From CALAGB01 sp963713965 (GTDB lineage: Bacteria > Chloroflexota > Chloroflexia > Thermomicrobiales > Thermomicrobiaceae), in contig OY970217.1 in assembly GCA_963713965.1 (NCBI GenBank), positions 1,302,001 through 1,366,000 of the forward strand: 64,000 nucleotides of DNA, read 5' to 3'. This document shows, in pieces, positions 42,581 through 51,856 of the stretch; position 1 is the first letter of the stretch; every line of letters starts with the position of its first letter. Below the pieces are notes generated by a model. It searched no databases and was not told the DNA's origin. It saw nothing but the letters and a program-made list of their open reading frames with translations. The position numbers and the translations under genes were made by a program.

Positions 42581-43063
42581 CCCGAGCAACGTCGTAACCG
42601 ATACGCTACCCACAAGCGGAAAGTGTCAACTTCGAATCGTCACGATTTTGTGACGTTCTGCCTCAAAGTTGACACAGGGAAGCTACGTCGCCTCTGGACA
42701 ATTCGTCCGTTCGGTGCGAAAGTGTACAAGGTGTCATATCGGCGCGCTCGGGCTAGCATGCTGATTGGCGCGCGGATTCTGCGGTGCGTCGGCCCAATTC
42801 TTGCTGGACGTGATGAAACGTGTCCGTCGGCCATCCGACCGCAGTTCCACGTGCGTAATCCGATGCAACCATTGACCAGTAGCCCGTCGACGCGACGAGT
42901 GAACACGGCCAAAGCCGGAAATGCGAGAACATCAGGAATGGCTGCACCTGGGTACTCGTGCGCACCGATTGCGGAAATGCGCTGAAGGACACCATTGAGC
43001 CGGTTGAGACCGCGAATCGGTCACTGTAGACCGCGCGCGGCCTCGATGTAGGAGGAGAACTCT
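42581..43063. other. Intergenic region upstream of the sugar ABC transporter
   Basis: No convincing gene; the 120-codon plus-strand frame has no family character. It holds the nested inverted repeat at 42623-42675, which is a likely regulatory site for the transporter operon. Confidence 0.5.
42623..42675. promoter_or_regulatory. Nested inverted repeat, likely operator or RNA hairpin
   Basis: Outer arms GTGTCAACTT (42623-42632) and AAGTTGACAC (42666-42675) are perfect complements. Inside lies CGTCAC (42638-42643) / GTGACG (42650-42655) with loop GATTTT. It could bind two dimers of a regulator or fold as one long hairpin. It lies 390 nt before the sugar-binding protein gene. Confidence 0.6.
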
Positions 43064-44614
43064 ATGTCAAACGATCAGCGGTTTCGAGAACTCGCTGAAG
43101 GAGCGATGAGCGGACGGTTGAGCCGTCGAGCGGTGTTGCGCCGCGCGGCCATGCTCGGTTTGAGCGCTCCAGTTGTCGCGGCGTTGCTCGCAGCCTGCGG
43201 TGGCGGCAGCAAGTCGACGACCACCACCACATCAAGTGGCGGTGCGACCACAACAACGTCAGCTACGACTCCAACGACGGCAGCAGCTTCGACCCCGACG
43301 GAAGCAGCGGCATCGACTCCGACGGAGGCGGCGACGTCGACGGCGACCAGTGCTGCTTCGCCAGAGGGTAGTCCGGCAGCCATGACGTTCGATCCGAAAC
43401 AGGCGCCCGCCGTACCGAACCCGAATACACAGCACAAGGGCCAGAAGATCACCTACTATGGTGATTCGGTTGGTTCTGGCGCGGACATCGACAAGGTCAT
43501 GATCGCCCAGTTCACCAAAGATACTGGTATTGAGGTCAACGTCGTTCCAAAACCGCAGGACTCGACCGAAAACTATTCCACCTATCAGCGCTTCTTCCAG
43601 GGTAAATCGTCCGACGTCGACGTCATGATGCTGGACGTCATTTGGCCAGGCGCCTTTGCACCGCATCTAGCTGACCTTAGCTCGGCTCTGAGCGATCTGG
43701 CCAAGAAGAGCTACGACACCATCATTCAGAACAACACTGTCGACGGTAAGCTCACCGCAATGCCGTACTTCGGTGACTTCGGCATGATGTTCTATCGCAC
43801 GGACCTGCTGCAGAAGTACGGCTACGACAAGCCGCCGGAAACCTGGGACGATCTCGAAGCCATGGCCAAGAAGGTCAAGGACGGTGAAAGCTCGAATGCC
43901 AGCTTCCAGGGCTTCGTCTTCCAGGGCGCTGCTTACGAGGGCCTGACCTGCGACGCCCTCGAGTGGATTGCCGGTGCCGGTGGCGGCCAGATCATCGATG
44001 AGAGCGGCAAAGTCACGGTCAACAATCAGAACGCGATCGACATGATCAACCGAGCAAAGGGCTGGGTTGGCGACATCGCGCCGAAGGACGTCACCTCCTT
44101 CAAGGAAGAAGACGCACGTAACGTCTTCCAGGGTGGCAATTCCATGTTCATGCGCAACTGGCCGTACGCCTACGCCGCTGGCAACGCCAGCGATTCCCCC
44201 ATCGCCGGGAAGTTCGACGTCGCGCCGATCCCGGCAAACTCCGGCCAGAAGCACTATGGCACGGTCGGTGGCTGGCAGCTCGGTGTCTCCGCCTACTCCA
44301 AGGCGAAGGACGCCGCAATCGAGCTGATACGCTACCTGTGCAGCCCAGAAGTTCAGACCTGGCGAGCGGTCATCGGCTCATACGTGCCGACCCAACCGGA
44401 CGTTGCGGCCGACCCGGACGTGATCAAAGCCATGCCGTTCCTGGAGAGCCTGCAGGACGTCGTGCGCGTCACGCGCCCGTCTCGCTCCACCGGTGAGAAC
44501 TACAACCAGGTTTCGACGTACTTCTTCCAAGGCGTCAACCAGGTACTCACGGGCGGAGATGCTTCCAGCGTGCTGCCGCAGGTGCAGCAGCAGATCGAGC
44601 GGGTAGCCAGCTAG
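43064..44614 (+). CDS. ABC transporter sugar-binding protein, SBP_bac_1 family
   Basis: Extracellular receptor of a sugar importer of the MalE type, 516 aa. N-terminus has a Tat-type motif (LSRRAVLRRAAM, about 20-31) and lipobox ALLAAC, then a Thr/Ala/Pro linker (about 50-105). The binding fold starts KITYYGDSVGSG and holds QFTKDTGIEVNVVPKPQ and the C-lobe motif AAIELIRYLCSPEVQ. Ribosome binding site GGAGGAGAA before ATG 43064. Two MalF/MalG-type permeases and a PfkB kinase follow. Sugar unknown. Confidence 0.92.
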   Translation: MSNDQRFRELAEGAMSGRLSRRAVLRRAAMLGLSAPVVAALLAACGGGSKSTTTTTSSGGATTTTSATTPTTAAASTPTEAAASTPTEAATSTATSAASPEGSPAAMTFDPKQAPAVPNPNTQHKGQKITYYGDSVGSGADIDKVMIAQFTKDTGIEVNVVPKPQDSTENYSTYQRFFQGKSSDVDVMMLDVIWPGAFAPHLADLSSALSDLAKKSYDTIIQNNTVDGKLTAMPYFGDFGMMFYRTDLLQKYGYDKPPETWDDLEAMAKKVKDGESSNASFQGFVFQGAAYEGLTCDALEWIAGAGGGQIIDESGKVTVNNQNAIDMINRAKGWVGDIAPKDVTSFKEEDARNVFQGGNSMFMRNWPYAYAAGNASDSPIAGKFDVAPIPANSGQKHYGTVGGWQLGVSAYSKAKDAAIELIRYLCSPEVQTWRAVIGSYVPTQPDVAADPDVIKAMPFLESLQDVVRVTRPSRSTGENYNQVSTYFFQGVNQVLTGGDASSVLPQVQQQIERVAS

Positions 44615-44667
44615 CCGACAACCGGCTACACTGCACGAAACACCAAACAAACACCCGGGAAGCTACA

Positions 44668-44690
44668 GCGGGGGCGAATGTCGCCCCCGC
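44668..44690. terminator. Hairpin after the sugar-binding protein gene
   Basis: 10-bp perfect stem GCGGGGGCGA / TCGCCCCCGC with loop ATG. No T-run follows, so it may only lower read-through and protect the receptor mRNA, as usual between receptor and permease genes. Its form matches the REP-like family of this window. Confidence 0.6.
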
Positions 44691-44717
44691 CTAGCCCATC
44701 ATAGCGAGGGGGGATGA

Positions 44718-45659
44718 ATGGGCCGGAATGCCACTGTCCACGAGGGCCAACCGGATATCAGCGTGAAACCAAAGAAGACGCGAACCCTCGCAAGCTCCCA
44801 AACTCGGACCGCCTGGCTACTACTGCTCCCCACCATCGTCGTCGTGCTGGCGGTAGCCATGGTCCCGCTTGCCCAGACGATTTGGTACAGCTTTACGAAC
44901 GCGCGGCTGGCCAGCATCAAGCCCACTGACTACATCGGACTAAAGAATTACCGCTTCCTGGTGCAGGACACTGCATTTCGCGACGCCATCTGGACGACGG
45001 TCAAATTCACCGTGATCACAGTGGTCTTCGAGTTCATCCTGGGCATGGTCATCGCCCTGGTGGTGAACTCGAACTTTAAGGGCCGTGGCACCATGCGCGC
45101 CGCCATGTTGGTGCCGTGGGCCATCCCGACCGTTATTTCGGCCCAGATGTGGAAGTGGATGTATAGCCAGATCTACGGTGTCTTCAACGACATCCTGGTT
45201 GTTCGGCTCCATCTTCTCAGCAAGCCGGTCGCCTGGATCTCACAGACCAACACGTCGATCCCGGCCATCGCCGCCGTCGACATCTGGAAGACGACGCCCT
45301 TCGTGGCTCTGCTTCTGCTGGCCGGACTCCAGGTGATCCCTTCGGACATTTACGAAGCCGCCAGGGTGGACGGCGCGAGCGGCGTGCAGCAATTCTTCCG
45401 CATTACGTTACCGTTGTTAAGGCCGGCCATTTTGGTCGCGCTCATCTTCAGAACGTTGGACGCACTACGCGTCTTCGACGTCTTCTTCGTGATGTTCGGC
45501 GCACGAGCCGACACCCAGACCATGGCGATCTACGACCAACAGAACATCGTCTCCTTCTCCGACATCGGATACGGGAGTGCGGTCAGCGTTGCGATCTTCG
45601 TGATCATCGGCATATTCGTGGTGGCGTACGTCACGTCGTTGAGGATTGAGCAGTCATGA
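44718..45659 (+). CDS. ABC transporter permease, MalF/UgpA type
   Basis: Inner-membrane permease of 313 aa with six membrane helices, the first at about 35-58 after a hydrophilic N-terminus. The EAA loop is seen at about 215-235 (IYEAARVDGASGVQQFFRITLPLL). GAGGGGGG lies 4 nt before ATG 44718. It pairs with the next gene, whose ATG overlaps its stop. Confidence 0.92.
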   Translation: MGRNATVHEGQPDISVKPKKTRTLASSQTRTAWLLLLPTIVVVLAVAMVPLAQTIWYSFTNARLASIKPTDYIGLKNYRFLVQDTAFRDAIWTTVKFTVITVVFEFILGMVIALVVNSNFKGRGTMRAAMLVPWAIPTVISAQMWKWMYSQIYGVFNDILVVRLHLLSKPVAWISQTNTSIPAIAAVDIWKTTPFVALLLLAGLQVIPSDIYEAARVDGASGVQQFFRITLPLLRPAILVALIFRTLDALRVFDVFFVMFGARADTQTMAIYDQQNIVSFSDIGYGSAVSVAIFVIIGIFVVAYVTSLRIEQS

Positions 45660-46507
45660 GCAAGACATGGCGATATTACCTCCAGCGGTCCCTCTTCTGG
45701 CTGCTCGTCGCGATCATTGTTGTGTACCTGGTCTTTCCATTCTATTGGGCGATACGTTCGTCGATTACGCCCAACAGCGAGATGTTCGTGACTCCGATTC
45801 ACTACTGGCCGAACCACCCAACGTGGACGTTCTACAGTCAGGTGTTACACAACCGCAATTTCATGCGCTCGATGCTTAACTCCGCCATCGTGGCGGGCTC
45901 GGTGACGGTCCTCTCTCTTTTGGTTGGGGCCTTTGCCTCGTTCGCTCTGGGGCGGTTCAACTTCCGTGGCCGTGCGCCAGTGATGTACATCACCCTCTCA
46001 ATGACGATGTTCCCGCAGATCGCCGTACTGGGATCGTTGTATGAACTGATCAGCAGGTTCCACCTCTACAACACGCTTTACGCGCTGATCATCACCTACC
46101 TGCTCTTCACGCTCCCGTTCACTGTCTGGGTGTTGACGACCTTCTTCCAGGCGATGCCACGAGAGCTCGAGGAAGCGGCCTACGTCGATGGGGCCACGCC
46201 GTTCCAGGTCTTCTACAAAGTGCTCTTGCCACTGGCGGCCCCCGGCCTGGTGACGACCGGTTTGCTGGCCTTCATCGCTGCCTGGAACGAATTCCTCTAC
46301 GCTCTGTCGTTCATCCAGACGCCGAACCACTTCACCATCACCTTGGCGATCTTCAACTTCAACACCAATACGACTGGTGGGTTCGAGCTACCGTGGGGAC
46401 AGATGATGGCCGGTACTGTCATCGTGACCTTGCCGCTCATCATCCTGACGCTCGTCTTCCAGCGACGCATCCTCGCCGGCCTCACCGCTGGCGCCGTCAA
46501 GGGCTAG
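45656..46507 (+). CDS. ABC transporter permease, MalG/UgpE type
   Basis: Second sugar permease, 283 aa, six helices. Early VFPFYWAIRSSITPNSEMF, and the EAA loop LEEAAYVDGATPFQVFYKVLLPLAAPG (split over about 175-200) are typical. It overlaps the previous gene by 4 nt (ATGA). No MsmK/MalK-type ATPase follows; such importers often share one ATPase encoded elsewhere. Confidence 0.93.
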   Translation: MSKTWRYYLQRSLFWLLVAIIVVYLVFPFYWAIRSSITPNSEMFVTPIHYWPNHPTWTFYSQVLHNRNFMRSMLNSAIVAGSVTVLSLLVGAFASFALGRFNFRGRAPVMYITLSMTMFPQIAVLGSLYELISRFHLYNTLYALIITYLLFTLPFTVWVLTTFFQAMPRELEEAAYVDGATPFQVFYKVLLPLAAPGLVTTGLLAFIAAWNEFLYALSFIQTPNHFTITLAIFNFNTNTTGGFELPWGQMMAGTVIVTLPLIILTLVFQRRILAGLTAGAVKG

Positions 46508-46527
46508 CACTCTATCGAAACCATCGC

Positions 46528-46605
46528 GGGAGGACACAAGGTCCTCCCCTACTAACTCGGTGAGACGTGGAATCTTCGATGCAGGGGAGCACACGATGTG
46601 CTCCC
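46528..46605. repeat. Two REP-like hairpins between transporter and kinase genes
   Basis: 46528-46548: GGGAGGAC / GTCCTCCC with loop ACAAG. 46585-46605: GGGAGCACA / TGTGCTCCC with loop CGA. Both are perfect stems opening with GGGAG, but with different cores. Confidence 0.75.
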
Positions 46606-46682
46606 GCCTCCTTATATCCATGTAGATCGGCGCGAGGGTGATCCACCATCCGGCACAACCGAATACCCGCCGGTAAGTCACC

Positions 46683-47642
46683 ATGGCGAACTTCGACGTC
46701 GTCACCTGCGGTGAACTGCTGATCGATTTCGTGGCACTTGAGACCGGCGTACGCCTGGTCGACGCGCACGACTTCGAGAAGGCGGCCGGTGGCGCTCCGG
46801 CCAATGTGGCGGTTGGCCTGGCCCGACTTGGACACAAAGTCGGCTTCCTGGGACAGGTGGGTGAAGACGACTTCGGCGATTTCCTGGCCGGGACGTTGCA
46901 GGCGAACCGGGTTGATACGACGGGGCTACGCCGCTGCCGTGAGGCACGGACCGCTCTTGCATTCGTCTCGCTCAAAGCCGACGGCGAACGCGACTTCATG
47001 TTCTACCGTCACCCCAGCGCCGACATGTTGTGGCGCGCCGACGATCACGACCTGGCGCTCTCGACCGCGTCCCGTGTCTTTCACTTTGGATCGATCTCCC
47101 TGATAAGCGAGCCAAGCCGCTCCTCCACGATCGCTGCCGTTGAAGCGGCGAGAGCGTCTGGAGCGTTGATTTCCTACGATCCCAACCTGCGTGTCCCTCT
47201 CTGGCCGTCGCTTGACGCAGCTCGTGAGGGACTACGATTCGGACTCGCGCACGCAAACATCGTCAAGATGAGCCTCGAGGAGCTCGCGTTCCTGAGCGGT
47301 GTCGACGACGTCGAGCGCGGCGCGCGTCGTCTCTGGCACGACCAACTGCGCCTGCTGACGATCACCAGCGGCATCGCGGGCTGTACCTGGTTCACGCTGG
47401 ACGGCTCCGGATCGATTGAGAGCTTCCCGGTCACGTCGATCGACACGACCGGCGCCGGCGACGCCTTCGTGGCGGGTGTCTTGGCTGGCCTCATCGAAGC
47501 CGATTTCCGCTTCGAGCCGGATGCGCTCCAGCCCGTCATGCGCCTGGCCAATGCCGCGGGGGCCCTCACGGTCACAAAGCGGGGCGCGATACCGGCGCTG
47601 CCGACGCGAGCCGAGGTTGAGGCATTCCTGTCGGAGAACTGA
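46683..47642 (+). CDS. PfkB family carbohydrate kinase (fructokinase/ribokinase-like)
   Basis: Sugar kinase of 319 aa. N-terminal FDVVTCGELLIDFV, the sugar-site GGAPANVAVGLARLG (about 36-50), and the C-terminal ATP/catalytic motif DTTGAGDAFVAGVLAGL (about 255-272) with the catalytic Asp. These match PfkB signatures 1 and 2; the sequence is closest in style to fructokinases. It probably phosphorylates the sugar brought in by the transporter upstream, 175 nt away and across two repeats. Ribosome binding site is weak. Confidence 0.92.
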   Translation: MANFDVVTCGELLIDFVALETGVRLVDAHDFEKAAGGAPANVAVGLARLGHKVGFLGQVGEDDFGDFLAGTLQANRVDTTGLRRCREARTALAFVSLKADGERDFMFYRHPSADMLWRADDHDLALSTASRVFHFGSISLISEPSRSSTIAAVEAARASGALISYDPNLRVPLWPSLDAAREGLRFGLAHANIVKMSLEELAFLSGVDDVERGARRLWHDQLRLLTITSGIAGCTWFTLDGSGSIESFPVTSIDTTGAGDAFVAGVLAGLIEADFRFEPDALQPVMRLANAAGALTVTKRGAIPALPTRAEVEAFLSEN

Positions 47643-47654
47643 GCGCCCGATTCC

Positions 47655-48326
47655 TTACGCTAACTCGCGCGCCAATTGCTGCGCCGCCCGATGAGCCTGA
47701 CGTGACGGCTCTGGCAAGCGCACCTTGTGGACGGCGTTCAACGTCCAGGTGACGGCTTCTTCCAATGTGATCAGATTCCCAACCGAGACGTAGACCGGCG
47801 AAACGCCGCTTCGGGTGCGCACGGCCATGCCGACTACTTCGCCACGGGTCACAAGTGGCGCCGCGGAACCACGCTCATTGCCGAGCGATTCGAACCGACC
47901 CGAGAGGATCGACTTGGCCACAGCGACTGTTGGGATCTCGAGCTCGACGCCCACGTGACAACCGATGCCGAAGCGACGAGGATGGGCGCGGCCTTGCCCA
48001 TCGACCAGGATCAGATCGGGCTGATGCTGGAGGGATTTGAGCGCAGCGAGACACAGCGGTGCCTCTCGAAACGAGAGGAACCCCGGAATATATGGGAAGG
48101 TGATATCGGCTCGGGCCACCTGCTCCTCGATCGTCTCGAGATCGGGATAGGAGACGGCGACCGCCACGGCCACGCCACGATCGTCACGAAGATGGACGTC
48201 GACTGCGGCGATGACCTTCGGTTCTGCCTGCAGCGGCACTTCGGTTACGCGCCTGGCCATCTCGGTTTGCTGCCGCCGATATTCGTCGAGTTGTTCTCGA
48301 CCCGCAGCTAAACGGGAATTACTCAC
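47655..48326 (-). CDS. nfi: Endonuclease V (deoxyinosine 3' endonuclease)
   Basis: DNA repair nuclease that cuts one phosphodiester 3' of deoxyinosine. Family motifs: metal-binding Asp in IAAVDVH, the wedge YIPGFLSFREAP, the catalytic DGQGRAHPRRFGIGCHVGV, and C-terminal PVYVSVGNLITLEEAV. GTG 48326 gives 223 aa, equal to the E. coli enzyme, and has GGAAGCGAAG upstream; TTG 48344 is an alternative. The gene is convergent with the PfkB kinase, 12 nt apart. Confidence 0.93.
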   Translation of the reverse strand: MSNSRLAAGREQLDEYRRQQTEMARRVTEVPLQAEPKVIAAVDVHLRDDRGVAVAVAVSYPDLETIEEQVARADITFPYIPGFLSFREAPLCLAALKSLQHQPDLILVDGQGRAHPRRFGIGCHVGVELEIPTVAVAKSILSGRFESLGNERGSAAPLVTRGEVVGMAVRTRSGVSPVYVSVGNLITLEEAVTWTLNAVHKVRLPEPSRQAHRAAQQLARELA

Positions 48327-48552
48327 GCAGAACTTCGCTTCCAACTACGATCGGTTCGAACGACATTGCCTGTCGGTCGGAAGATCCGCGCCAGGCACCG
48401 TCAACCTCGTGGCGGAGATAGACATCAAGGCCGGTGACGCCCTCGACCATTCCACGTAGACTCTGCGTTGCCGGGCTTGATGCTGACGGCATCATTCGGC
48501 GATTGCACCTGGATTTGATACACCGAAGTTCTTCGGCGCTGGGGAAAGGATC

Positions 48553-48936
48553 ATGATCACCATGACGCTACTGGACACGCTGGGAATGCAGATCATCGAG
48601 TCGAATCCCGAGCGCGTGGTCGTTGCCATGCCGGTGAGCGCCGGACATCTGCAGCCGCGCGGCTACCTGCATGGGGGCGCGAGCGTGGCGCTGGCTGAGA
48701 CCGCTGCCAGCTATGGCGCGTCCCTCAACGCCGCCGAAGGGATGAACGTCTTCGGGCAAGAGATCAACGCGAACCACATCCGGTCAGTACGCGAAGGCAC
48801 GCTCACCGCTGTCGCCACACCCATTCACGTTGGGCGCACGTCGCAAGTGTGGCAGACCATGATCCGGGATGAGCAAGATCGGCTCATCTGTGTCTCGCGC
48901 TGCACGGTGGCCGTCGTTCCGGCCGCGAGAGCGTAA
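48553..48936 (+). CDS. Hotdog-fold thioesterase, PaaI/YdiI type
   Basis: Acyl-CoA thioesterase-like protein of 127 aa. The hotdog signature is RGYLHGGASVALAETAASYGA (split, about 36-56), with the HGG motif and the catalytic Glu in ALAETA, then ANHIRSVREGTLTAVATPIHVGRTSQVW. This is the YdiI/MenI-like layout. Ribosome binding site GGGGAAAGGA 4 nt before ATG 48553. It may hydrolyse an aromatic or short acyl-CoA such as dihydroxynaphthoyl-CoA. Confidence 0.9.
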   Translation: MITMTLLDTLGMQIIESNPERVVVAMPVSAGHLQPRGYLHGGASVALAETAASYGASLNAAEGMNVFGQEINANHIRSVREGTLTAVATPIHVGRTSQVWQTMIRDEQDRLICVSRCTVAVVPAARA

Positions 48937-48986
48937 CGGGAAGAGCCGTCGTCCACAGGTTAGTCGCTTTCAAGAGTTCAGCCGAA

Positions 48987-49008
48987 GGACAGACCTCTGT
49001 GTCTGTCC
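48987..49008. repeat. REP-like hairpin
   Basis: GGACAGAC / GTCTGTCC perfect 8-bp stem with loop CTCTGT, about 50 nt after the thioesterase gene. Confidence 0.6.
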
Positions 49009-49114
49009 ATGCAGAAATCGTCGAACGTTCGTTGGGGCCGTCCTCTGTGGTCGCGCGCCCCGGTTGCCGGACTGAATACGCCCGATATCGACCCTAAATC
49101 AATCCCGACGATGC

Positions 49115-49143
49115 TTGATCTACTCCCTCCTCAGCGTTACAAT
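49115..49143 (+). promoter_or_regulatory. Promoter of the parA-like gene
   Basis: TTGATC at 49115-49120 and TACAAT at 49138-49143 with a 17-nt spacer. This also shows that the ATG/TTG codons near 49115 are not the protein start. Confidence 0.65.
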
Positions 49144-49180
49144 AGACCAATTAACTCGGCGCGCGGCGGAGAGGAGATCA

Positions 49181-50008
49181 GTGGCGCACGCGCTTGCACT
49201 GGCAAATCAGAAAGGCGGTGTCGGGAAGACCACCACTGCGGTCAACCTGGCAGCCTATCTTGCCGAGCAAGGCCATCGTGTGCTGCTGGCGGACCTCGAC
49301 CCGCAAGGTAACGCGACGAGTAGCATCGGCGTTGACAAGAATTCCATTCAACAATCAACCTATGAGGTGCTCATCGATGGACAGCCGCTTGAGAGCTGCA
49401 CCATCGAAGACATTCGGCCCAACCTCGATTTACTTCCGGCCAACGGCATGCTGGCGGGAGCCGAAGTTGAGCTCGTCGGGCTGCGCAGGCGTGAATACCG
49501 CTTGCGCGAGGTGCTGGCCACAATGGCCGATCACTACCGCGCCATCATCATCGATTGCCCACCCTCCCTCGGGCTCTTGACGGTGAACGCGCTGACCGCG
49601 GCCGACGCCGTCGTCATCCCTATTCAGTGCGAGTACCTCGCATTGGAGGGGTTGATGCAGCTCGTCAATACGATCGACCTCGTGCGGCGTCGGCTGAACC
49701 CGGCGCTGGACGTTTTGGGCGTTGTCATGACCATGTTTGACGCACGTACTCGGCTCTCACCTCAGGTCGTGCAGGATGTGCGCCGATATTTCCCGAGCCG
49801 GTTGCTCCAAACGGTGATCCCGCGCACGGTTCGCCTGGCGGAGGCGCCGAGCTACGGTCAGACGATCTTCGAGTACGATCCTTCCTCTCGCGCCACGGCG
49901 GCGTATGGCGCGGTCGGGGAGGAGATTGCACGGCGCATTGGTATTCGGACAAAGTGCGTCCCCGCCGAATTGACGGTGGGTGTCGACGCGCCGAAGGAGA
50001 TGCCGTGA
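49181..50008 (+). CDS. parA: ParA/Soj family partition ATPase
   Basis: Deviant Walker-A ATPase of 275 aa: KGGVGKTTTAVNLA (about 11-24), LADLDPQGNATSSIG (switch I), IIIDCPPSLGLLTVNAL (Walker B). Start GTG 49181 follows GGAGAGGAG and lies 38 nt after the promoter. Chromosomal Soj proteins normally sit next to parB near the origin; here there is no parB within the window and guaB follows, so it may be a stand-alone family member that places another cargo. Confidence 0.88.
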   Translation: MAHALALANQKGGVGKTTTAVNLAAYLAEQGHRVLLADLDPQGNATSSIGVDKNSIQQSTYEVLIDGQPLESCTIEDIRPNLDLLPANGMLAGAEVELVGLRRREYRLREVLATMADHYRAIIIDCPPSLGLLTVNALTAADAVVIPIQCEYLALEGLMQLVNTIDLVRRRLNPALDVLGVVMTMFDARTRLSPQVVQDVRRYFPSRLLQTVIPRTVRLAEAPSYGQTIFEYDPSSRATAAYGAVGEEIARRIGIRTKCVPAELTVGVDAPKEMP

Positions 50009-50150
50009 CGCCGCTTGTATCTGTCAGATTCATTTTCATTCAACGTCGGCGCAGCCCCGGCAATGGCAATTGGCTGCCTCGTATGTTCTTTTGCAATCGC
50101 TCCGACAGCCCCGAGCGGGAGCGCGACGTCAGGGTGAAAGGCGGCGGTTC

Positions 50151-51686
50151 GTGACCATCATTCAGGATCCAGATACCAGTAAGATTCTCCGCGACGACGA
50201 GCTCATGGAGCTCCTCCAGGAAAAGGTCGTCGGCACGGGCCTCACGTTCGACGACGTTCTGCTGGTCCCGGCGGAGTCAACAGTCCTTCCAAAGGACGCG
50301 GCGACAAAATCGAGGTTGTCGCGCAACATTGAGCTCAACATCCCGATCGTCTCGGCGGCCATGGATACAGTGACCGAGGCCCGTATGGCCATTGCGATGG
50401 CGCGCGAAGGCGGAATCGGCATCCTGCACCGCAATCTCTCGGTCGAGGAGCAGGTCACTGAGGTCGATAAAGTCAAACGCAGCGAGTCGGGCATGATCGT
50501 CGAGCCCGTGACGCTCGGTCCCGACGACAGCGTGCGCGATGCGCTCAACATGATGGAGACCTACCACATCTCCGGCGTCCCGATCACCGAGCCCAACGGC
50601 AAGCTGGTCGGCATTCTGACCAACCGCGATCTACGCTTCGAAGATGACCTTGATCAGCCCATCGTCAACCTGATGACCAAGGAAAACCTGATCACCGTCC
50701 CGGTCGGCACCACCCTCGATCAGGCGCAGGAGATCCTGCACGCCTACAAGGTTGAGAAGCTGCCGGTGGTCGATGACAACGGCTACCTCAAGGGGCTGAT
50801 CACCGTCAAAGACATCCAGAAGCGTATTCAGTACCCGAACGCCACCAAAGACGAGCGTGGGCGACTGCGAGTCGGCGCTGGCATCGGCATCGGCAAGGAC
50901 TCCCTTGACCGTGCTGAGGCGCTGGTGGCTGAGGGGGTCGATATTCTGGTAATCGATACCTCGCATGGCCATCACGTCGATGTGGTCGACATGGTACGCA
51001 CCGTCAAGCAGACCTGGCATGTCGATGTCGCGGCAGGCAACATCGCTACCGGACTCGCGGCGCAGTCCCTCATCGAGGCTGGGGCGGACGCGGTCAAGGT
51101 GGGAATTGGGCCCGGCTCCATCTGCACCACGCGCGTCGTCGCCGGAACGGGCGTGCCGCAGATCACCGCGGTGATGGACGTGTCACGAGTCGCGTCTCGT
51201 TACAACGTGCCGGTCATCGCCGATGGCGGCGTGCAGTACTCGGGCGACGTCGCCAAGGCGATCGCGGCCGGAGCCGACACCGTCATGCTGGGCAGCCTGC
51301 TTGCCGGAGTGGACGAGAGCCCGGGCGACGTCATCCTGTATCAGGGTGAACGCTTCAAGGAATACCGCGGCATGGGCTCGCTTGGAGCCATGAAGGCCCG
51401 CTCCTACAGCAAGGACCGCTACTTCCAGGAGGAAGTCACCAATCTGAGCAAGTTCGTGCCGGAAGGCATCGAGGGGCGCGTCGCCTATAAGGGCCCGTTG
51501 ACCACCATCATCTATCAGATCGTCGGCGGGCTGCGACAGGCCATGGGCTATTGCGGTGCTTCAACCATCACGGACATGCAGCAGCGGACCAGGTTCGTGC
51601 GCATCACGGCCGCAGGTCTGCGCGAAAGCCACCCGCACGACGTGGCGATCACGAAAGAGGCGCCAAATTACCGGGTGGTTCGCTAA
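50151..51686 (+). CDS. guaB: IMP dehydrogenase
   Basis: Rate-limiting enzyme of GMP synthesis, IMP to XMP with NAD+. 511 aa from GTG 50151 (AAAGGCGG upstream). Catalytic barrel begins GLTFDDVLLVP; two CBS domains lie at about 110-225 (SVRDALNMMETYHISGVPI and LDQAQEILHAYKVEKLPVV); the catalytic Cys loop is GIGPGSICTTRVVAGTGVPQ (about 320-340); the flap includes YRGMGSLGAM. Complete and canonical. A strong hairpin terminator follows. Confidence 0.97.
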   Translation: MTIIQDPDTSKILRDDELMELLQEKVVGTGLTFDDVLLVPAESTVLPKDAATKSRLSRNIELNIPIVSAAMDTVTEARMAIAMAREGGIGILHRNLSVEEQVTEVDKVKRSESGMIVEPVTLGPDDSVRDALNMMETYHISGVPITEPNGKLVGILTNRDLRFEDDLDQPIVNLMTKENLITVPVGTTLDQAQEILHAYKVEKLPVVDDNGYLKGLITVKDIQKRIQYPNATKDERGRLRVGAGIGIGKDSLDRAEALVAEGVDILVIDTSHGHHVDVVDMVRTVKQTWHVDVAAGNIATGLAAQSLIEAGADAVKVGIGPGSICTTRVVAGTGVPQITAVMDVSRVASRYNVPVIADGGVQYSGDVAKAIAAGADTVMLGSLLAGVDESPGDVILYQGERFKEYRGMGSLGAMKARSYSKDRYFQEEVTNLSKFVPEGIEGRVAYKGPLTTIIYQIVGGLRQAMGYCGASTITDMQQRTRFVRITAAGLRESHPHDVAITKEAPNYRVVR

Positions 51687-51715
51687 CGCCGGACGCTCAC
51701 AAACAAGACTCGAAT

Positions 51716-51753
51716 CGAGAGAGCGCGCTGCCAGTAGGTAGCGCGCTCTCTCG
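51716..51753 (+). terminator. Hairpin terminator after guaB
   Basis: 14-bp perfect stem CGAGAGAGCGCGCT / AGCGCGCTCTCTCG with a 10-nt loop, 30 nt after the guaB stop. There is no long T-run. Confidence 0.75.
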
Positions 51754-51856
51754 TGGGCGTCATCGAGAGCCGACCGCGAACGATCGCGCCACTGGAGCGA
51801 GGCCTCTCGCTGCTACGAAACGCTGGACAGGATGTTCGAGACAAGAGTACGGTATA

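Noticed and set aside
42623..42985. 120-codon frame before the sugar-binding protein gene
   Set aside because: It runs through the nested inverted repeat, has no ribosome binding site and no family character.
49980..50150. 57-codon N-terminal extension of guaB overlapping parA
   Set aside because: IMP dehydrogenase begins near GLTFDDVLL; GTG 50151 with a site upstream gives the normal length.
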